DNA of 64,000 nt from Chryseobacterium culicis (GCF_002979755.1 NZ_PCPP01000002.1:372001-436000); one strand, 5' to 3'. Shown: positions 51,329-61,063, counted from the stretch's first letter. Notes: a model not told the origin generated them from the letters alone. Made by a program: numbers and translations.

Positions 51329-52858
51329 TTAGTAATTTAATTTCTCCAAACGGATCTTATTGAATTTTTCTTTTTCGTTATATTCACGAAGCAGGATATA
51401 GCCTTCTTTTCCAACATACGGAGTTACGGCATAGTTGTCTTTTTCAGAAATGGGAATGATTTCCTGTTTGAACTTTCCATCAATAATGGTATTGATAAAT
51501 AGATTCCATCTTTTCTGCCTGGTTACTTCGTCTTTTTGATAGTCACGGTAGAAAAATACCACATCTTTTCCTCCGTTGAGGTACTGTGAAAACAGATAAT
51601 CACTGTTTACCCATTTTGATTTTTCCTTTTCAAAAACCTGAACATTTTTCACTTTGAAATCTTTATCGGTATAGATATACACAAGATCAGTAGTTTTCGG
51701 GGCGTTATATTGACCTGCAGGTTTATATTTTTCGGATAAGATACCTACGCTTCCATCGTTCATAAAATACATGTCTTTGGTCTGAAGCATATAACCGCTT
51801 TCTACCATTCCATATTTATTGACTTTGGGAAGAAATGTAGAGATATTAGGCTCATAATTAATTGCTTTGGTATCTACTGTGAAATCAGATTTGTTGAGAA
51901 TTATTCTTGCAAATCCTACGGATTCGGAATCATCATAGTTCCTTCCTAGCAGGACTACTTTATCATCAAAAGTTTTATCATTATCAAGCTTTCTGTAGTT
52001 GGAGTAGAAGGATTCAATATTGTCTATCGTATCATCAGATAATCCTGTAACCGGTTTATTGGACGTTTCTTTTCCGGTTTTCATATCAAGAACCATCACA
52101 CTGAATGTTTTCTGCTTGTCATTAACCTTTTTCATGATGCAGTACATATAATTTTCGTCTCTTTCCAGAACGGATAAGGTCGTATACAGCTTTTTACTTC
52201 CGTCTGTGTTATACTTATATCTCCAGACTTCCTTTTTGTTAGCATCAAACTTAATAAGACTATTGCTGTTTTCGTATTTTCCGTAATCTTTATATTCCAC
52301 AGCAAAGTAGCCTCCTTCTTTCAGTTCTCCTACGGCAGAAATGTAGTTGTAGCCTTTATCTTTTTTCTCCTCACGGTTTTCCTTACGCTGTTCTTTCCAG
52401 CTTTTCGGTTCATTGATTTCTTTGAAAGTACCATTTTCCAGATAGTCGTAATATATTTTTCTGGTAATAGAGTTTGTTTTAGGATCTATCACCATAGAAA
52501 CGGGAGTAAATACTTCTCTGGTTTTTACCAGGGAATAGTCCATCATGGAAGGTTTTAAAATAATTTGCCCTTTAAAATCTACATATCCTAAATAAGAGGC
52601 AGCCGTGATATCTCCTTCAAATTCTTTGTTGGCAACAGGATTGAGGTTTTTATCTAATATAACATACTCAAACTTTTTGGTTTTATCACCGGATTTTCCG
52701 TAAGAATAGAGAGAAACGTAACCGTAAAGATTGTCTTTATCATCGAATAGAGCATTCATTCCTACATGATCGCCCGCAGCGAGTGTTGTCAGATCCTGAG
52801 TTTGGGAAAATGCAAAGGTCTGGATCAGCCCAAACATTATCAGAGTTATTTTTTTCAT
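51329..52858 (-). CDS. Secreted protein of unknown function, 509 aa
   Basis: Signal peptide (about 1-18, ending FAFS). The mature protein is rich in Lys, Asp and Tyr with many short beta-strand-like segments (YGYVSLYSYGKSG, FEYVILDKNLNPV), which suggests a beta-propeller-like periplasmic or outer-membrane-associated protein. No family was recognised. A -7-like box TACTTTTA is on the minus strand near 52883, and a terminator lies at its end. Confidence 0.75.
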   Translation of the reverse strand: MKKITLIMFGLIQTFAFSQTQDLTTLAAGDHVGMNALFDDKDNLYGYVSLYSYGKSGDKTKKFEYVILDKNLNPVANKEFEGDITAASYLGYVDFKGQIILKPSMMDYSLVKTREVFTPVSMVIDPKTNSITRKIYYDYLENGTFKEINEPKSWKEQRKENREEKKDKGYNYISAVGELKEGGYFAVEYKDYGKYENSNSLIKFDANKKEVWRYKYNTDGSKKLYTTLSVLERDENYMYCIMKKVNDKQKTFSVMVLDMKTGKETSNKPVTGLSDDTIDNIESFYSNYRKLDNDKTFDDKVVLLGRNYDDSESVGFARIILNKSDFTVDTKAINYEPNISTFLPKVNKYGMVESGYMLQTKDMYFMNDGSVGILSEKYKPAGQYNAPKTTDLVYIYTDKDFKVKNVQVFEKEKSKWVNSDYLFSQYLNGGKDVVFFYRDYQKDEVTRQKRWNLFINTIIDGKFKQEIIPISEKDNYAVTPYVGKEGYILLREYNEKEKFNKIRLEKLNY

Positions 52859-52914
52859 GGTTAAAATTTGAGGGATAAAAGTAATAAATTAACCTATATG
52901 TTGCGAAAAATAAA

Positions 52915-52940
52915 AAGTCCTGAAAATAATTCCAGGACTT
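52915..52940 (-). terminator. Terminator after the 280-aa lipoprotein gene
   Basis: Minus-strand stem AAGTCCTGG / (T)CAGGACTT followed by TTTATTTTT. Confidence 0.82.
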
Positions 52941-52965
52941 GCTATCTAAAAATATAAAATAATGA

Positions 52966-53808
52966 TTAATAGTACTCGTAAAGCCAGTTATGAGTACTTG
53001 TTCCATAGCCAGAGATGTCATAGGTGGTGACAGCTTTGGTAGGGTAGTTGTCTCCGTTAAGGGTGTAGACAGCTGTAATTTTGTTGATTCCATTGGATGA
53101 ACCGGAATAAGTTTCGGTTTGGGTTAGTAAATTATTATATCCTATCTGTCCATCACTTACATCAAATAAATTGATCTTAATAAAACCCTTTATATCTTTC
53201 ATAGGATTATGAAAGGTGTCATAAGTATTGATAATATTATAGGTAACTCCGTTATGAGTATAGTTGGCAGAAGCTACATTTCCGCTGTTGTTTAAATGAA
53301 CATCCACCTGTGCAAATACAAGATTGGAATATGTTCCTGTTGAGGGATTATAAGTTCCGCTTTTATACTCATTAAACTGAACATGGGTATCACTGATATA
53401 CTGATAGATTTTGGTGTAGATAAGAGTTCCCTGTTCTTTATCAGTTACCTTTTCTGTTGATAGCCTTCCATTAGAATAGGTGAATTCTCTCATAAGAACC
53501 AGAGATCCGCCAATGAACTCTTCAGTTTTAGCAATATAATCACTATTGTATCCGCTATAGGTATAAACCACTCTGTCATCATCTGAAGCATTGTAAGTTT
53601 CTATAATCTGATCTCCGTTATACTTAAACTCCACCATGTAGGGCTGGCCTCCGGGATTAAGGTCGGTTGCTTTTTTTACAAGACGAAGAGTTCCGTTATT
53701 ATTGTTGTTATTATTTTTGACGTTATCTCTGTGATCGGCAGGATTATCATTAGACACACAGCTTGAGAGCACTGCCACAGCCAGTGATGAAAGAATCAGT
53801 TTTTTCAT
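52966..53808 (-). CDS. Lipoprotein of unknown function
   Basis: 280 aa with a lipoprotein signal ending LSSC (Cys17). A run of asparagines follows (residues ~35-40). The mature part holds repeating YTYSGYNSDY / FTYSNGRLSTEKV / IYQYISDTHV-type strands as in RHS/YD-like or DUF4595-like Bacteroidota lipoproteins. The function is unknown and it is probably surface- or periplasm-exposed. Confidence 0.8.
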   Translation of the reverse strand: MKKLILSSLAVAVLSSCVSNDNPADHRDNVKNNNNNNNGTLRLVKKATDLNPGGQPYMVEFKYNGDQIIETYNASDDDRVVYTYSGYNSDYIAKTEEFIGGSLVLMREFTYSNGRLSTEKVTDKEQGTLIYTKIYQYISDTHVQFNEYKSGTYNPSTGTYSNLVFAQVDVHLNNSGNVASANYTHNGVTYNIINTYDTFHNPMKDIKGFIKINLFDVSDGQIGYNNLLTQTETYSGSSNGINKITAVYTLNGDNYPTKAVTTYDISGYGTSTHNWLYEYY

Positions 53809-53886
53809 GGTTATTATTCGTTTAGTTTTTAGTCCGCTAAAAATAATAATTTTTGTGGTATGCTGATCTGGAATATTTGAAAAATA

Positions 53887-53911
53887 AAAAAGCCCTGAAA
53901 CCAGGGCTTTT
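53887..53911 (-). terminator. Terminator after glyS
   Basis: Minus-strand stem AAAAGCCCTGG / CAGGGCTTTTT, then TATTTTTC, immediately after the glyS stop. Confidence 0.88.
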
Positions 53912-53914
53912 CAA

Positions 53915-55456
53915 TTATATTTTAGAAAGTAAATTTCTGAAGTTCGTTTTCTCATCAATGATTCTTCTCAACTCTGAAACAGGAACTCTTTCCTGCTGCA
54001 TCGTATCTCTGTCTCTGATGGTTACGGTGTGATCAACTAAAGAGTCGTGATCTACAGTGATACAGTAAGGAGTACCAATGGCATCCTGTCTTCTGTAACG
54101 TTTTCCGATAGCATCTTTCTCTTCGTAGAATAAGTTGAAATCATATTTCAGATCATTGAAGATGTTTTCTGCATACTCTGCAAGACCATCTTTCTTCATT
54201 AATGGAAGAATAGCTGCTTTGATTGGTGCTAATGCCGGAGGTAAAGATAAAACTGTTCTTTCTGAACCGTCTTCCAATACTTCGTCTCTCAGGCAGTGTG
54301 AAAATATAGAAAGGAATAATCTGTCTAAACCTACGGATGTTTCCACTACATAAGGAACATAGTTTTCGTTTCTCTCAGGATCAAAGAACTGAAGCTTTCT
54401 TCCGGAGAATTCCTCGTGAGCTTTTAAGTCGAAATCTGTTCTTGAGTGAATTCCTTCCAGTTCTTTAAATCCGAATGGGAAGTTAAACTCAATATCAGCT
54501 GCAGCATTCGCATAGTGAGCAAGCTTTTCGTGATCGTGGAATCTGTAATTCTCGTCTCCCAAACCTAAAGCTCTGTGCCAGTTCAGACGTTTTTGCTTCC
54601 ATTGTTCGTAGAAATCAAGTTCTGTTCCCGGAGCAACGAAGAACTGCATTTCCATCTGTTCGAATTCACGCATTCTGAAAATAAACTGTCTTGCCACAAT
54701 CTCGTTTCTGAAGGCTTTACCAATCTGTGCAATACCGAAAGGAAGTTTATGACGTGAAGTTTTCTGTACATTCAGGAAGTTAACGAAAATACCCTGAGCC
54801 GTTTCAGGTCTAAGGTAAAGATCCATCGCACTGTCAGCAGAAGCGCCCAGTTTTGTTCCGAACATCAGGTTGAATTGTCTTACTTCTGTCCAGTTTTTAG
54901 AACCTGTATCAGGATCTGCAATTTCAAGCTCCTCAATCAAAGCTTTTACATCAGCAAGGTCTTCATTTTCCAGAGATTTTGCCAGTCTTGAAAGAATTGC
55001 TTCTCTTTTTGCTCTGTATTCCAGAATTTTTGGATTCGTAGCAACAAACTGATCTTTATCGAAAGCCTCACCGAATCTTTTCGCTGCTTTTTCGATTTCT
55101 TTATTCTCTTTATCTTCAATTTTAGCACAATAATCTTCCACCAAAACGTCTGCTCTGAAACGTTTCTTAGAATCTTTATTATCAATCAATGGATCGTTGA
55201 AAGCGTCTACGTGGCCTGATGCTTTCCATGTTGTTGGATGCATAAGGATTGCTGAATCAATGCCGACAATATTTTCGTTAAGCTGTACCATAGCTTTCCA
55301 CCAATATTGTTTGATATTATTTTTAAGTTCGGCACCGTTCTGTCCATAATCATAAACAGCGGATAAACCATCATAGATCTCACTCGATGGGAAAATAAAA
55401 CCATATTCTTTAGCGTGAGAAATCACTTTCTTGAAAACATCTTCTTGCTTTGCCAT
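53915..55456 (-). CDS. glyS: Glycyl-tRNA synthetase (single-chain, dimeric type)
   Basis: Charges tRNA-Gly. The 513-aa class II form is typical of Bacteroidota, unlike the alpha2-beta2 bacterial enzyme. Motifs: GFIFPSSEIYDGLSAVYDYG near residue 14-33, motif 2 in QIGKAFRNEI near residue 240, a glycine-recognition region near LRPETAQGIFVNF (210), and motif 3 in TSVGLDRLFLSIF near 370. The C-terminal anticodon-binding domain is complete. Confidence 0.97.
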   Translation of the reverse strand: MAKQEDVFKKVISHAKEYGFIFPSSEIYDGLSAVYDYGQNGAELKNNIKQYWWKAMVQLNENIVGIDSAILMHPTTWKASGHVDAFNDPLIDNKDSKKRFRADVLVEDYCAKIEDKENKEIEKAAKRFGEAFDKDQFVATNPKILEYRAKREAILSRLAKSLENEDLADVKALIEELEIADPDTGSKNWTEVRQFNLMFGTKLGASADSAMDLYLRPETAQGIFVNFLNVQKTSRHKLPFGIAQIGKAFRNEIVARQFIFRMREFEQMEMQFFVAPGTELDFYEQWKQKRLNWHRALGLGDENYRFHDHEKLAHYANAAADIEFNFPFGFKELEGIHSRTDFDLKAHEEFSGRKLQFFDPERNENYVPYVVETSVGLDRLFLSIFSHCLRDEVLEDGSERTVLSLPPALAPIKAAILPLMKKDGLAEYAENIFNDLKYDFNLFYEEKDAIGKRYRRQDAIGTPYCITVDHDSLVDHTVTIRDRDTMQQERVPVSELRRIIDEKTNFRNLLSKI

Positions 55457-55507
55457 AATTTTTTTAACGTCTGATATGCAAAAATAATGTTTTTTATTGG
55501 GAAAATA

Positions 55508-55708
55508 TTAATACCTGTAAGAACCTACATTAGAGATGGTCATCAAAAAGCATCCTCCCACACCAATGATAAATAAAATACCGGCAATAATAAACAGTAA
55601 TATCTTTGCTATTCTGTATTTTTTTAACGGCACAAAAAGAATTGTAGCGATCGTTATAACAACAGCGATCACGATCAATTTCACAAAAAAACCAAAATAG
55701 TCTGTCAT
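55508..55708 (-). CDS. Small membrane protein
   Basis: 66 residues with two hydrophobic segments (about 8-27 and 34-57) and a short basic loop between (KKYRIAK). No family was recognised. Reading frame, start codon and hydrophobicity make it credible; it could still be chance. Confidence 0.55.
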   Translation of the reverse strand: MTDYFGFFVKLIVIAVVITIATILFVPLKKYRIAKILLFIIAGILFIIGVGGCFLMTISNVGSYRY

Positions 55709-55769
55709 TTTTTTAAAATTAAGGGAAAACCTTTTACGAATATACCCTTTTTATTTGAAGGGTAATGAA

Positions 55770-55850
55770 GGAGCCGGGAACCTGCTTTCGCTACTCGCTT
55801 TTTCTGTTTTAGGCGGCGACGAAGCCGCCGCCTAAAACAGAAAAGAGCTC
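55770..55850. repeat. Long perfect inverted repeat
   Basis: The core hairpin has 18-bp arms TTTTCTGTTTTAGGCGGC (55800-55817) and GCCGCCTAAAACAGAAAA (55827-55844). It sits in a stretch (GGGAACCTGCTTTCGCTACTCGC) of GC-rich sequence unlike its surroundings. It may be a REP-like mobile unit or a terminator barrier. Confidence 0.7.
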
Positions 55851-55891
55851 AAACATACCACTCAATCAGGGCTAAATCGGCCGGAAATTTC

Positions 55892-55899
55892 TACTTTTG
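55892..55899 (+). promoter_or_regulatory. -7 box for truC
   Basis: TACTTTTG only four bases before the truC ATG, which implies a leaderless or near-leaderless message. Confidence 0.55.
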
Positions 55900-55903
55900 C
55901 ACC

Positions 55904-56599
55904 ATGTTAGAAATTCTTTATCGTGACGAGCACATTATTGCCATCAACAAACCCAGCGGACTGTTGGTTCATAAATCTTTCTATGCAGGAGAAGCTGATA
56001 CCTATGCTATTCAGGAGTTGAAGAAACAGATTGGACAAAAAGTGTATCCTGTACATCGGTTGGACCGAAAAACTTCGGGTGTCCTGCTGTTTACTTTAGA
56101 TAAAGATACCCTTAGAATTATGAGTGAACAGTTTGCATCACGTGAAGTGGAGAAGAAATATCTGGCCATTCTTCGAGGTTGGGCAAAAGAAGAAGAGACA
56201 ATTGATTATGATTTAATTAATGAAAATGAAGTCAAGCAAAATGCCGTTACCTACTACAGCCGTTTGCAGACTTCGGAAATAGATTTGCCTTTTTTAAAAC
56301 ATCAGACTTCGAGATATTGTTTGGTAGAAGCAATTCCTGAAACAGGAAGATTTCATCAGTTGAGAAAACATTTTAAACATATCTTGCATCCTATTTTAGG
56401 CTGCCGAAAACATGGCTGCAATAAACAGAATAAGTTGTGGCTTCAAACATTTGAAATCAGCAAAATGACGCTTCACGCTCATCAATTGATTTTCAATCAT
56501 CCTGTTTCTAACGAAAGAATTACAGTAAACGCCACTATAGATGATGAGTTCAAAAGAGTAGGAGATATTCTGAACTTTGATCTGAGTTCCTATTCTTAA
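55904..56599 (+). CDS. truC: tRNA pseudouridine synthase C-like (RluA family)
   Basis: 231 aa. Converts a uridine of tRNA (U65 for the family namesake) to pseudouridine. The RluA-class catalytic motif HRLDRKTSG has the essential Asp54, and the N-terminus MLEILYRDEHIIAINKPSG matches the family start, so the ATG is secure. The C-terminal GRFHQLRKHFKHI and LHAHQL segments are also typical. A close paralogue function on rRNA cannot be excluded. Confidence 0.9.
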   Translation: MLEILYRDEHIIAINKPSGLLVHKSFYAGEADTYAIQELKKQIGQKVYPVHRLDRKTSGVLLFTLDKDTLRIMSEQFASREVEKKYLAILRGWAKEEETIDYDLINENEVKQNAVTYYSRLQTSEIDLPFLKHQTSRYCLVEAIPETGRFHQLRKHFKHILHPILGCRKHGCNKQNKLWLQTFEISKMTLHAHQLIFNHPVSNERITVNATIDDEFKRVGDILNFDLSSYS

Positions 56600-56621
56600 T
56601 GACAACCCAAAGATTTTAAAT

Positions 56622-56654
56622 ATCCTTGTCAAGGTTTTAAACCTTGACAAGGAT
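56622..56654. repeat. Dispersed palindromic element, copy 2
   Basis: Arms ATCCTTGTCAAGG and CCTTGACAAGGAT around TTTTAAA. Same family as 16413-16445. Confidence 0.7.
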
Positions 56655-56764
56655 CATCGGCCTGAAAAAACAAATTTCTAATATTCGATGCCTTATAGAT
56701 GATGTATATAAAAGGAATTTTGATAAAATATCATAGGTTAATCAAAGATTAATTTTAAAATGAG

Positions 56765-56772
56765 TATTTTTG
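56765..56772 (+). promoter_or_regulatory. -7 box for pyrD
   Basis: TATTTTTG, 15 bases before the ATG at 56788. Confidence 0.5.
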
Positions 56773-56787
56773 TAAAACTTTTTTTCA

Positions 56788-57825
56788 ATGTACAAATCGC
56801 TCATTCGTCCCATTCTTTTCAAATTTGATCCCGAGGAAGTTCATCATTTTACATTTTCAATGCTTAAAAATTTTGGATTTCTTACCAAACTGTTTTTACC
56901 CAAACCTATCGAAGACAAACGTCTGGAAAGAGAAGTTTTCGGATTGAAATTTAAAAATCCCGTAGGACTGGCTGCCGGTTTCGATAAAAACGCAGTTTTG
57001 TTCAACGAATTAGGAGATCTTGGGTTCGGATTTGTAGAAATCGGTACCGTAACGCCAAGAGCACAGGCCGGAAATCCTAAGAAAAGATTGTTCCGTCTTA
57101 TTGAAGATGGGGGAATCATCAACAGAATGGGATTCAACAATGATGGTCTTGAAGCGGCTATTGAAAAACTGAAATCTAACAAAGGAAAAATAATCATCGG
57201 TGGAAACATCGGTAAAAATACAGATACAAGCCCCGAAAACTATACCCAGGATTATCTGGACTGTTTTGAAGGTCTTCATCCTCATGTAGACTATTTTGTA
57301 TTGAATGTAAGCTGTCCGAATGTAGGAAGCCACGCCAAACTGGAAGATGTAGAATATCTGAGAGAGCTGATTACAGAAGTAAAGAAAATAAACCTGTCAA
57401 AATCTGTACAGAAACCTATCTTACTGAAAATTGCTCCGGATCTTAATAACAATCAGTTAGACGAAATCATTGAGCTGATTGCAGAAACGAAAATTGATGG
57501 TATCGTAGTTTCCAATACCTCTGTCAACAGAGAAGGACTGAAGACATCACCAGAAGTTTTAGAGCAAATAGGAAATGGCGGACTAAGCGGAAAACCGATC
57601 CGTGAAAGAAGTACAAAGATGATTAAATACCTTTCCGATAAAAGTAACAGAGCATTCCCGATCATTGGGGTAGGAGGAATTCATTCTGCAAAAGATGCGA
57701 TGGAAAAATTAGATGCAGGAGCCACACTGGTTCAGCTGTACACCGGATTTATTTATGAAGGTCCGGAACTGATTAACGAAATCAATCAGGAACTTCTGAA
57801 AAGAGCAAGCAGATTACCAAGATAA
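56788..57825 (+). CDS. pyrD: Dihydroorotate dehydrogenase (quinone), class 2
   Basis: Oxidises dihydroorotate to orotate in pyrimidine synthesis and passes electrons to membrane quinone. 345 aa with an N-terminal amphipathic membrane-binding helix region. Motifs: [12 protein letters not shown] near residue 60, NRMGFNNDG near 112, the catalytic NVSCPNVGS near 174, and the FMN-phosphate segment [12 protein letters not shown] near 292. Typical class 2 enzyme. Confidence 0.96.
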   Translation: MYKSLIRPILFKFDPEEVHHFTFSMLKNFGFLTKLFLPKPIEDKRLEREVFGLKFKNPVGLAAGFDKNAVLFNELGDLGFGFVEIGTVTPRAQAGNPKKRLFRLIEDGGIINRMGFNNDGLEAAIEKLKSNKGKIIIGGNIGKNTDTSPENYTQDYLDCFEGLHPHVDYFVLNVSCPNVGSHAKLEDVEYLRELITEVKKINLSKSVQKPILLKIAPDLNNNQLDEIIELIAETKIDGIVVSNTSVNREGLKTSPEVLEQIGNGGLSGKPIRERSTKMIKYLSDKSNRAFPIIGVGGIHSAKDAMEKLDAGATLVQLYTGFIYEGPELINEINQELLKRASRLPR

Positions 57826-57831
57826 AAATAT

Positions 57832-57859
57832 AAAGAGAGTTATTGTGACTCTCTTTTTT
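57832..57859. terminator. Terminator between pyrD and a convergent gene
   Basis: Stem AAAGAGAGT / ACTCTCTTT with a TATTGTG loop and a T run on the plus strand. Confidence 0.85.
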
Positions 57860-58748
57860 ATTTTGATTTGATGACGGATGCATTTTTTACATCTACAGTC
57901 AGTGTGTGAGCCGGCGTTGTCTCGGATTTCCCTATCTTATATTGTATAATTTGTTTGTCTTTGGATTTTGTTTTGGTTACATCATAAATATTTTCCCAGC
58001 AGCTTTCAATCAGGAATTCTTCATAGTTTTTATAATTCCAGTCTTTTGTGAAATAAAGAACTCTGTAGCCTTTTTCTCCATCACTGGCTCCACATTGTCC
58101 GCAGGCATTAAAGTTTGAAGTCTGTTCAAAATACAGCAGAACCCTGTTCCCATTTTCTCCTGAAGAGAAGGATAGCAGTTCATTTCCTCCAGCTTTATTG
58201 ATGAAATCATAAGTATTGATCTTTTTATTATTTGGTAAGTACAGATAATTGTTGAGGCGGTAGATCATAGCATTTCCTGTAAATAATGTTGCAGGCTGAA
58301 CCTTTTTACCAAGATAAAAATGGCCGGGAATTGGATTGTTTTTAAGAGTGGATTGATCAAATATGATAGATTCCTTTGGGAGTAACTTCTGGGCTATTTC
58401 ATCAGTTTTTTCTACTTTCTGAAGGGAAGTGATCTGCTCTTTTAGAATCCTGGAACTTTGTTTTTGCTTAGCCCCAAAATTGTATAATGAAAGATTACCA
58501 TAATAGTCATATATTCCGGTAAGCGGGATTTTCTTTTTGTATTTATCATAATAGTACCATCCATCAACGTAGTGTTGATACTGGTCACAGTCTACTACTC
58601 CTGTATAGCTGAGTTGTAGGGTAATAGGAGCTCCTCCAATCTGTCCTGTAAAAGTTTGTGAAGAATCTGTTACCTTTTTTAATTCAATTTTTTGGCTGAG
58701 AAAAAACGTGAGGGATAAGAAAAAGAATAATGTAAAATTTTTTTTCAT
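57858..58748 (-). CDS. Secreted protein of unknown function, 296 aa
   Basis: Signal peptide (about 1-18, ending FFLSQ). No family was recognised. Two features stand out: HYVDGWYYYDKYKKKIPLTG near residue 64 and a CGQCG motif near residue 220, which could bind metal or form a disulfide. It is 26 bases from the DUF445 gene and in the same direction, so it may be cotranscribed. Confidence 0.72.
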   Translation of the reverse strand: MKKNFTLFFFLSLTFFLSQKIELKKVTDSSQTFTGQIGGAPITLQLSYTGVVDCDQYQHYVDGWYYYDKYKKKIPLTGIYDYYGNLSLYNFGAKQKQSSRILKEQITSLQKVEKTDEIAQKLLPKESIIFDQSTLKNNPIPGHFYLGKKVQPATLFTGNAMIYRLNNYLYLPNNKKINTYDFINKAGGNELLSFSSGENGNRVLLYFEQTSNFNACGQCGASDGEKGYRVLYFTKDWNYKNYEEFLIESCWENIYDVTKTKSKDKQIIQYKIGKSETTPAHTLTVDVKNASVIKSK

Positions 58749-58774
58749 GGTTGAGTGATCGTGGATGTTAGTTT

Positions 58775-60019
58775 TTAAATGAAGAAGTGAGCAATGGTGT
58801 AGATAATCAGGCCAACCAGACCTCCCACCAGTGTTCCGTTGACCCGGATAAACTGTAAGTCTTTTCCTACCTCCAGTTCCAGCTTTTCACTGAGCTCTTT
58901 TCCCTGCCAGTTGCCAACAGTTGTACTGATGAGGTTTCCGAATTGATGGGTGTTTTTCAGAATATATTTATAAGCAGTTACCCGAACCCAATGGTCAATT
59001 TTGTTCTGAAGGTTTTCATCTGTCTTTAAATTTTGTGCGAACTCATTCAGGTTTTTAGTAAGATAATTTTTCAATGAAGAGTTTTCTTCCTGAAGCTCTT
59101 TCATCAGCGTTTTTTTGATAGAAACCCAAATGTCATTGGAGTATTCATCCAGTTTGTCATTTTTCAGAAGTCCGTTTTTGATCGTTTTAAATTCTTCATC
59201 CCATTTCGGATCTTCTTTCAGATCAATAGAAAATTCATGAATCTTCTGAGTAATCAGTCCTCTTACTTCGTGCTGTGGATCTTCTTCTATCTCCTTAAAA
59301 AAATCAGAAAGCCCGTCTGCAATTTTATCTGCAATTTTAGTATCTACAAAAGAAGGAATGAATGAATAGCTGCCTTTCTTCACTCGTTCCTGGATCATTT
59401 CATCGTTTTCAATGATGTATTCCTTGATCTGCTTGGAAAGGTTGGTGATGATTCTCTGATGGTCATTCTTTTCCAGAATATAGCCGATTCCGTTTCCTAC
59501 TACTTTATTAAGCTTAATATCATCGGTCATTTCAGATACTTTTTTGCTAATAAATTGACTTACCATAGAGTCATCAAGTTTATTAAGAATGTCAAGAACA
59601 ATATCAGAAAGATTTTTAATCAAAATATCCTGACTCTTTTCTTTACCCAGCCATTCCCCGACAAAGTTGGAAACCTTAAGCTTTTGAATATAAGGACGTA
59701 TATTCTGAGGAGAAAGGAAATTACCTACTACAAAGCTCCCCAGGTTGTCTCCCAGTCTCTGTTTGCTGTTTTCAATAAGGTTGGTATGAGGAATAGGAAG
59801 ACCGAGAGGATGGCGGAATAATGCCGTAACTGCAAACCAATCTGCCAAGGCACCTACCATAGCGGCCTCAGCAAAAGCCCGTACATAGCCAATCCAATGA
59901 GAGTTATTAGACTTCTGTACAATAGTGGTAACAATGAAAATAATGGCCATCAGAACAAATAATCCTGTGGCAAATGCTTTATATTTTCTGAGTTGTTTTC
60001 TTTTTGCTTCGTCATTCAT
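58775..60019 (-). CDS. DUF445 family membrane protein
   Basis: 414 aa. An N-terminal membrane segment (about 12-32) is followed by the family signature FAEAAMVGALADWFAVTALF and RHPLGLPIPHTNLI (about residues 48-82). A long helical middle follows, and a C-terminal membrane helix (LVGGLVGLIIYTIAHFFI). The family's function is unknown. Confidence 0.92.
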   Translation of the reverse strand: MNDEAKRKQLRKYKAFATGLFVLMAIIFIVTTIVQKSNNSHWIGYVRAFAEAAMVGALADWFAVTALFRHPLGLPIPHTNLIENSKQRLGDNLGSFVVGNFLSPQNIRPYIQKLKVSNFVGEWLGKEKSQDILIKNLSDIVLDILNKLDDSMVSQFISKKVSEMTDDIKLNKVVGNGIGYILEKNDHQRIITNLSKQIKEYIIENDEMIQERVKKGSYSFIPSFVDTKIADKIADGLSDFFKEIEEDPQHEVRGLITQKIHEFSIDLKEDPKWDEEFKTIKNGLLKNDKLDEYSNDIWVSIKKTLMKELQEENSSLKNYLTKNLNEFAQNLKTDENLQNKIDHWVRVTAYKYILKNTHQFGNLISTTVGNWQGKELSEKLELEVGKDLQFIRVNGTLVGGLVGLIIYTIAHFFI

Positions 60020-60139
60020 ATTCTCAAATTTACTAAATTTGGTTATGAAACCGTTTAATCTTAATAAAAGCTTTTAAACCATAAAGATTGATGTTATTTG
60101 AGTCAAAATAATGCCAACCCAATCTTTTGCCGTTAAAGA

Positions 60140-60679
60140 ATGAAATTTACGATGAAATTTTTAGTTTCACTCACCTTATTATTTTTTCTGCAGGCATGTA
60201 CGCAGAAATACGAACCTATTAAAAAAACTTCTATGGAAAATACAGAAGCAAAAAACAATCCATATTACTCCAGAACAGATACTACAAAACTTAACGTTTC
60301 CAATGATGAATGGAAAAAACTCCTTGCTCCGGATTTGTATGCAATCGCCCGAGAAGCAGCAACAGAAAGAGCTTTTACAGGAAAGTATAACGAATTTGAT
60401 GAGTTAGGAGAGTATTACTGTGCCGTATGTGGAAACCATCTGTTCCGTTCTACTTCAAAATTTTCCAGCAGCTGTGGATGGCCGAGTTTTTTCGAAGCTG
60501 ATAAAGAAGGTGTTTATTATGTAAGAGATCAGTCTTATGGGATGGACAGGGTAGAAGTGCTCTGCAAAAGATGCGATTCCCATTTGGGACACGTTTTTGA
60601 TGACGGCCCGAAACCTACGGGATTGAGATACTGTATGAATTCTGTGAGCCTTGAATTTGTAGCAGATTCTAAGAATTAA
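60140..60679 (+). CDS. msrB: Peptide-methionine (R)-S-oxide reductase, lipoprotein form
   Basis: Repairs oxidised methionine (R-sulfoxide). 179 aa with a lipoprotein signal ending LQAC (Cys20), so it works in the envelope. The MsrB domain has zinc cysteines CAVC and CKRC, the GWPSF substrate loop, and catalytic Cys165 in RYCMNSVSLEF. Translation could start at 60140 or at the second ATG (60152); both keep the signal. Confidence 0.95.
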   Translation: MKFTMKFLVSLTLLFFLQACTQKYEPIKKTSMENTEAKNNPYYSRTDTTKLNVSNDEWKKLLAPDLYAIAREAATERAFTGKYNEFDELGEYYCAVCGNHLFRSTSKFSSSCGWPSFFEADKEGVYYVRDQSYGMDRVEVLCKRCDSHLGHVFDDGPKPTGLRYCMNSVSLEFVADSKN

Positions 60680-60685
60680 ACATCC

Positions 60686-61063
60686 ATGAATGAACCTGAG
60701 TTCTTTGAAGAACGGAAGCTTGTATGGCTGGCGCTTTCCGATTTGTATCTCGATACAGAACTTCAGGAGTGGCAATTTCAGTATATAACCGGTATTTTCC
60801 TTAAAAGCCCTTTTAACCTTGAAATGATTAAAAAGATAGATCAGTATGAAGTTTTTCCTGTTCTTTTTTCCAATCTTCTGAATCCGGCGGGTGAATGGGC
60901 TGGTTTTGAAGAAAAAAGATTAGTTAAAAATATTATGACCTGGATGGAATTTCGAAGTAAGCTGGATATTCTGGCTATCAAATGTATTTATCCAATATAT
61001 GAATCCGTAAATAGAGATTATTGGAAAAGACTTGAAGAAATCTATAATCAAACGAGGTTATGA
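60686..61063 (+). CDS. Conserved small protein of unknown function
   Basis: 125 aa, soluble, rich in Trp, Phe and Glu (LVWLALSDLYLDTELQEWQF). I recall similar proteins in many Gram-negatives under the name DUF7079, which I cannot verify. It starts 6 bases after msrB, so the two are cotranscribed. Confidence 0.75.
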   Translation: MNEPEFFEERKLVWLALSDLYLDTELQEWQFQYITGIFLKSPFNLEMIKKIDQYEVFPVLFSNLLNPAGEWAGFEEKRLVKNIMTWMEFRSKLDILAIKCIYPIYESVNRDYWKRLEEIYNQTRL

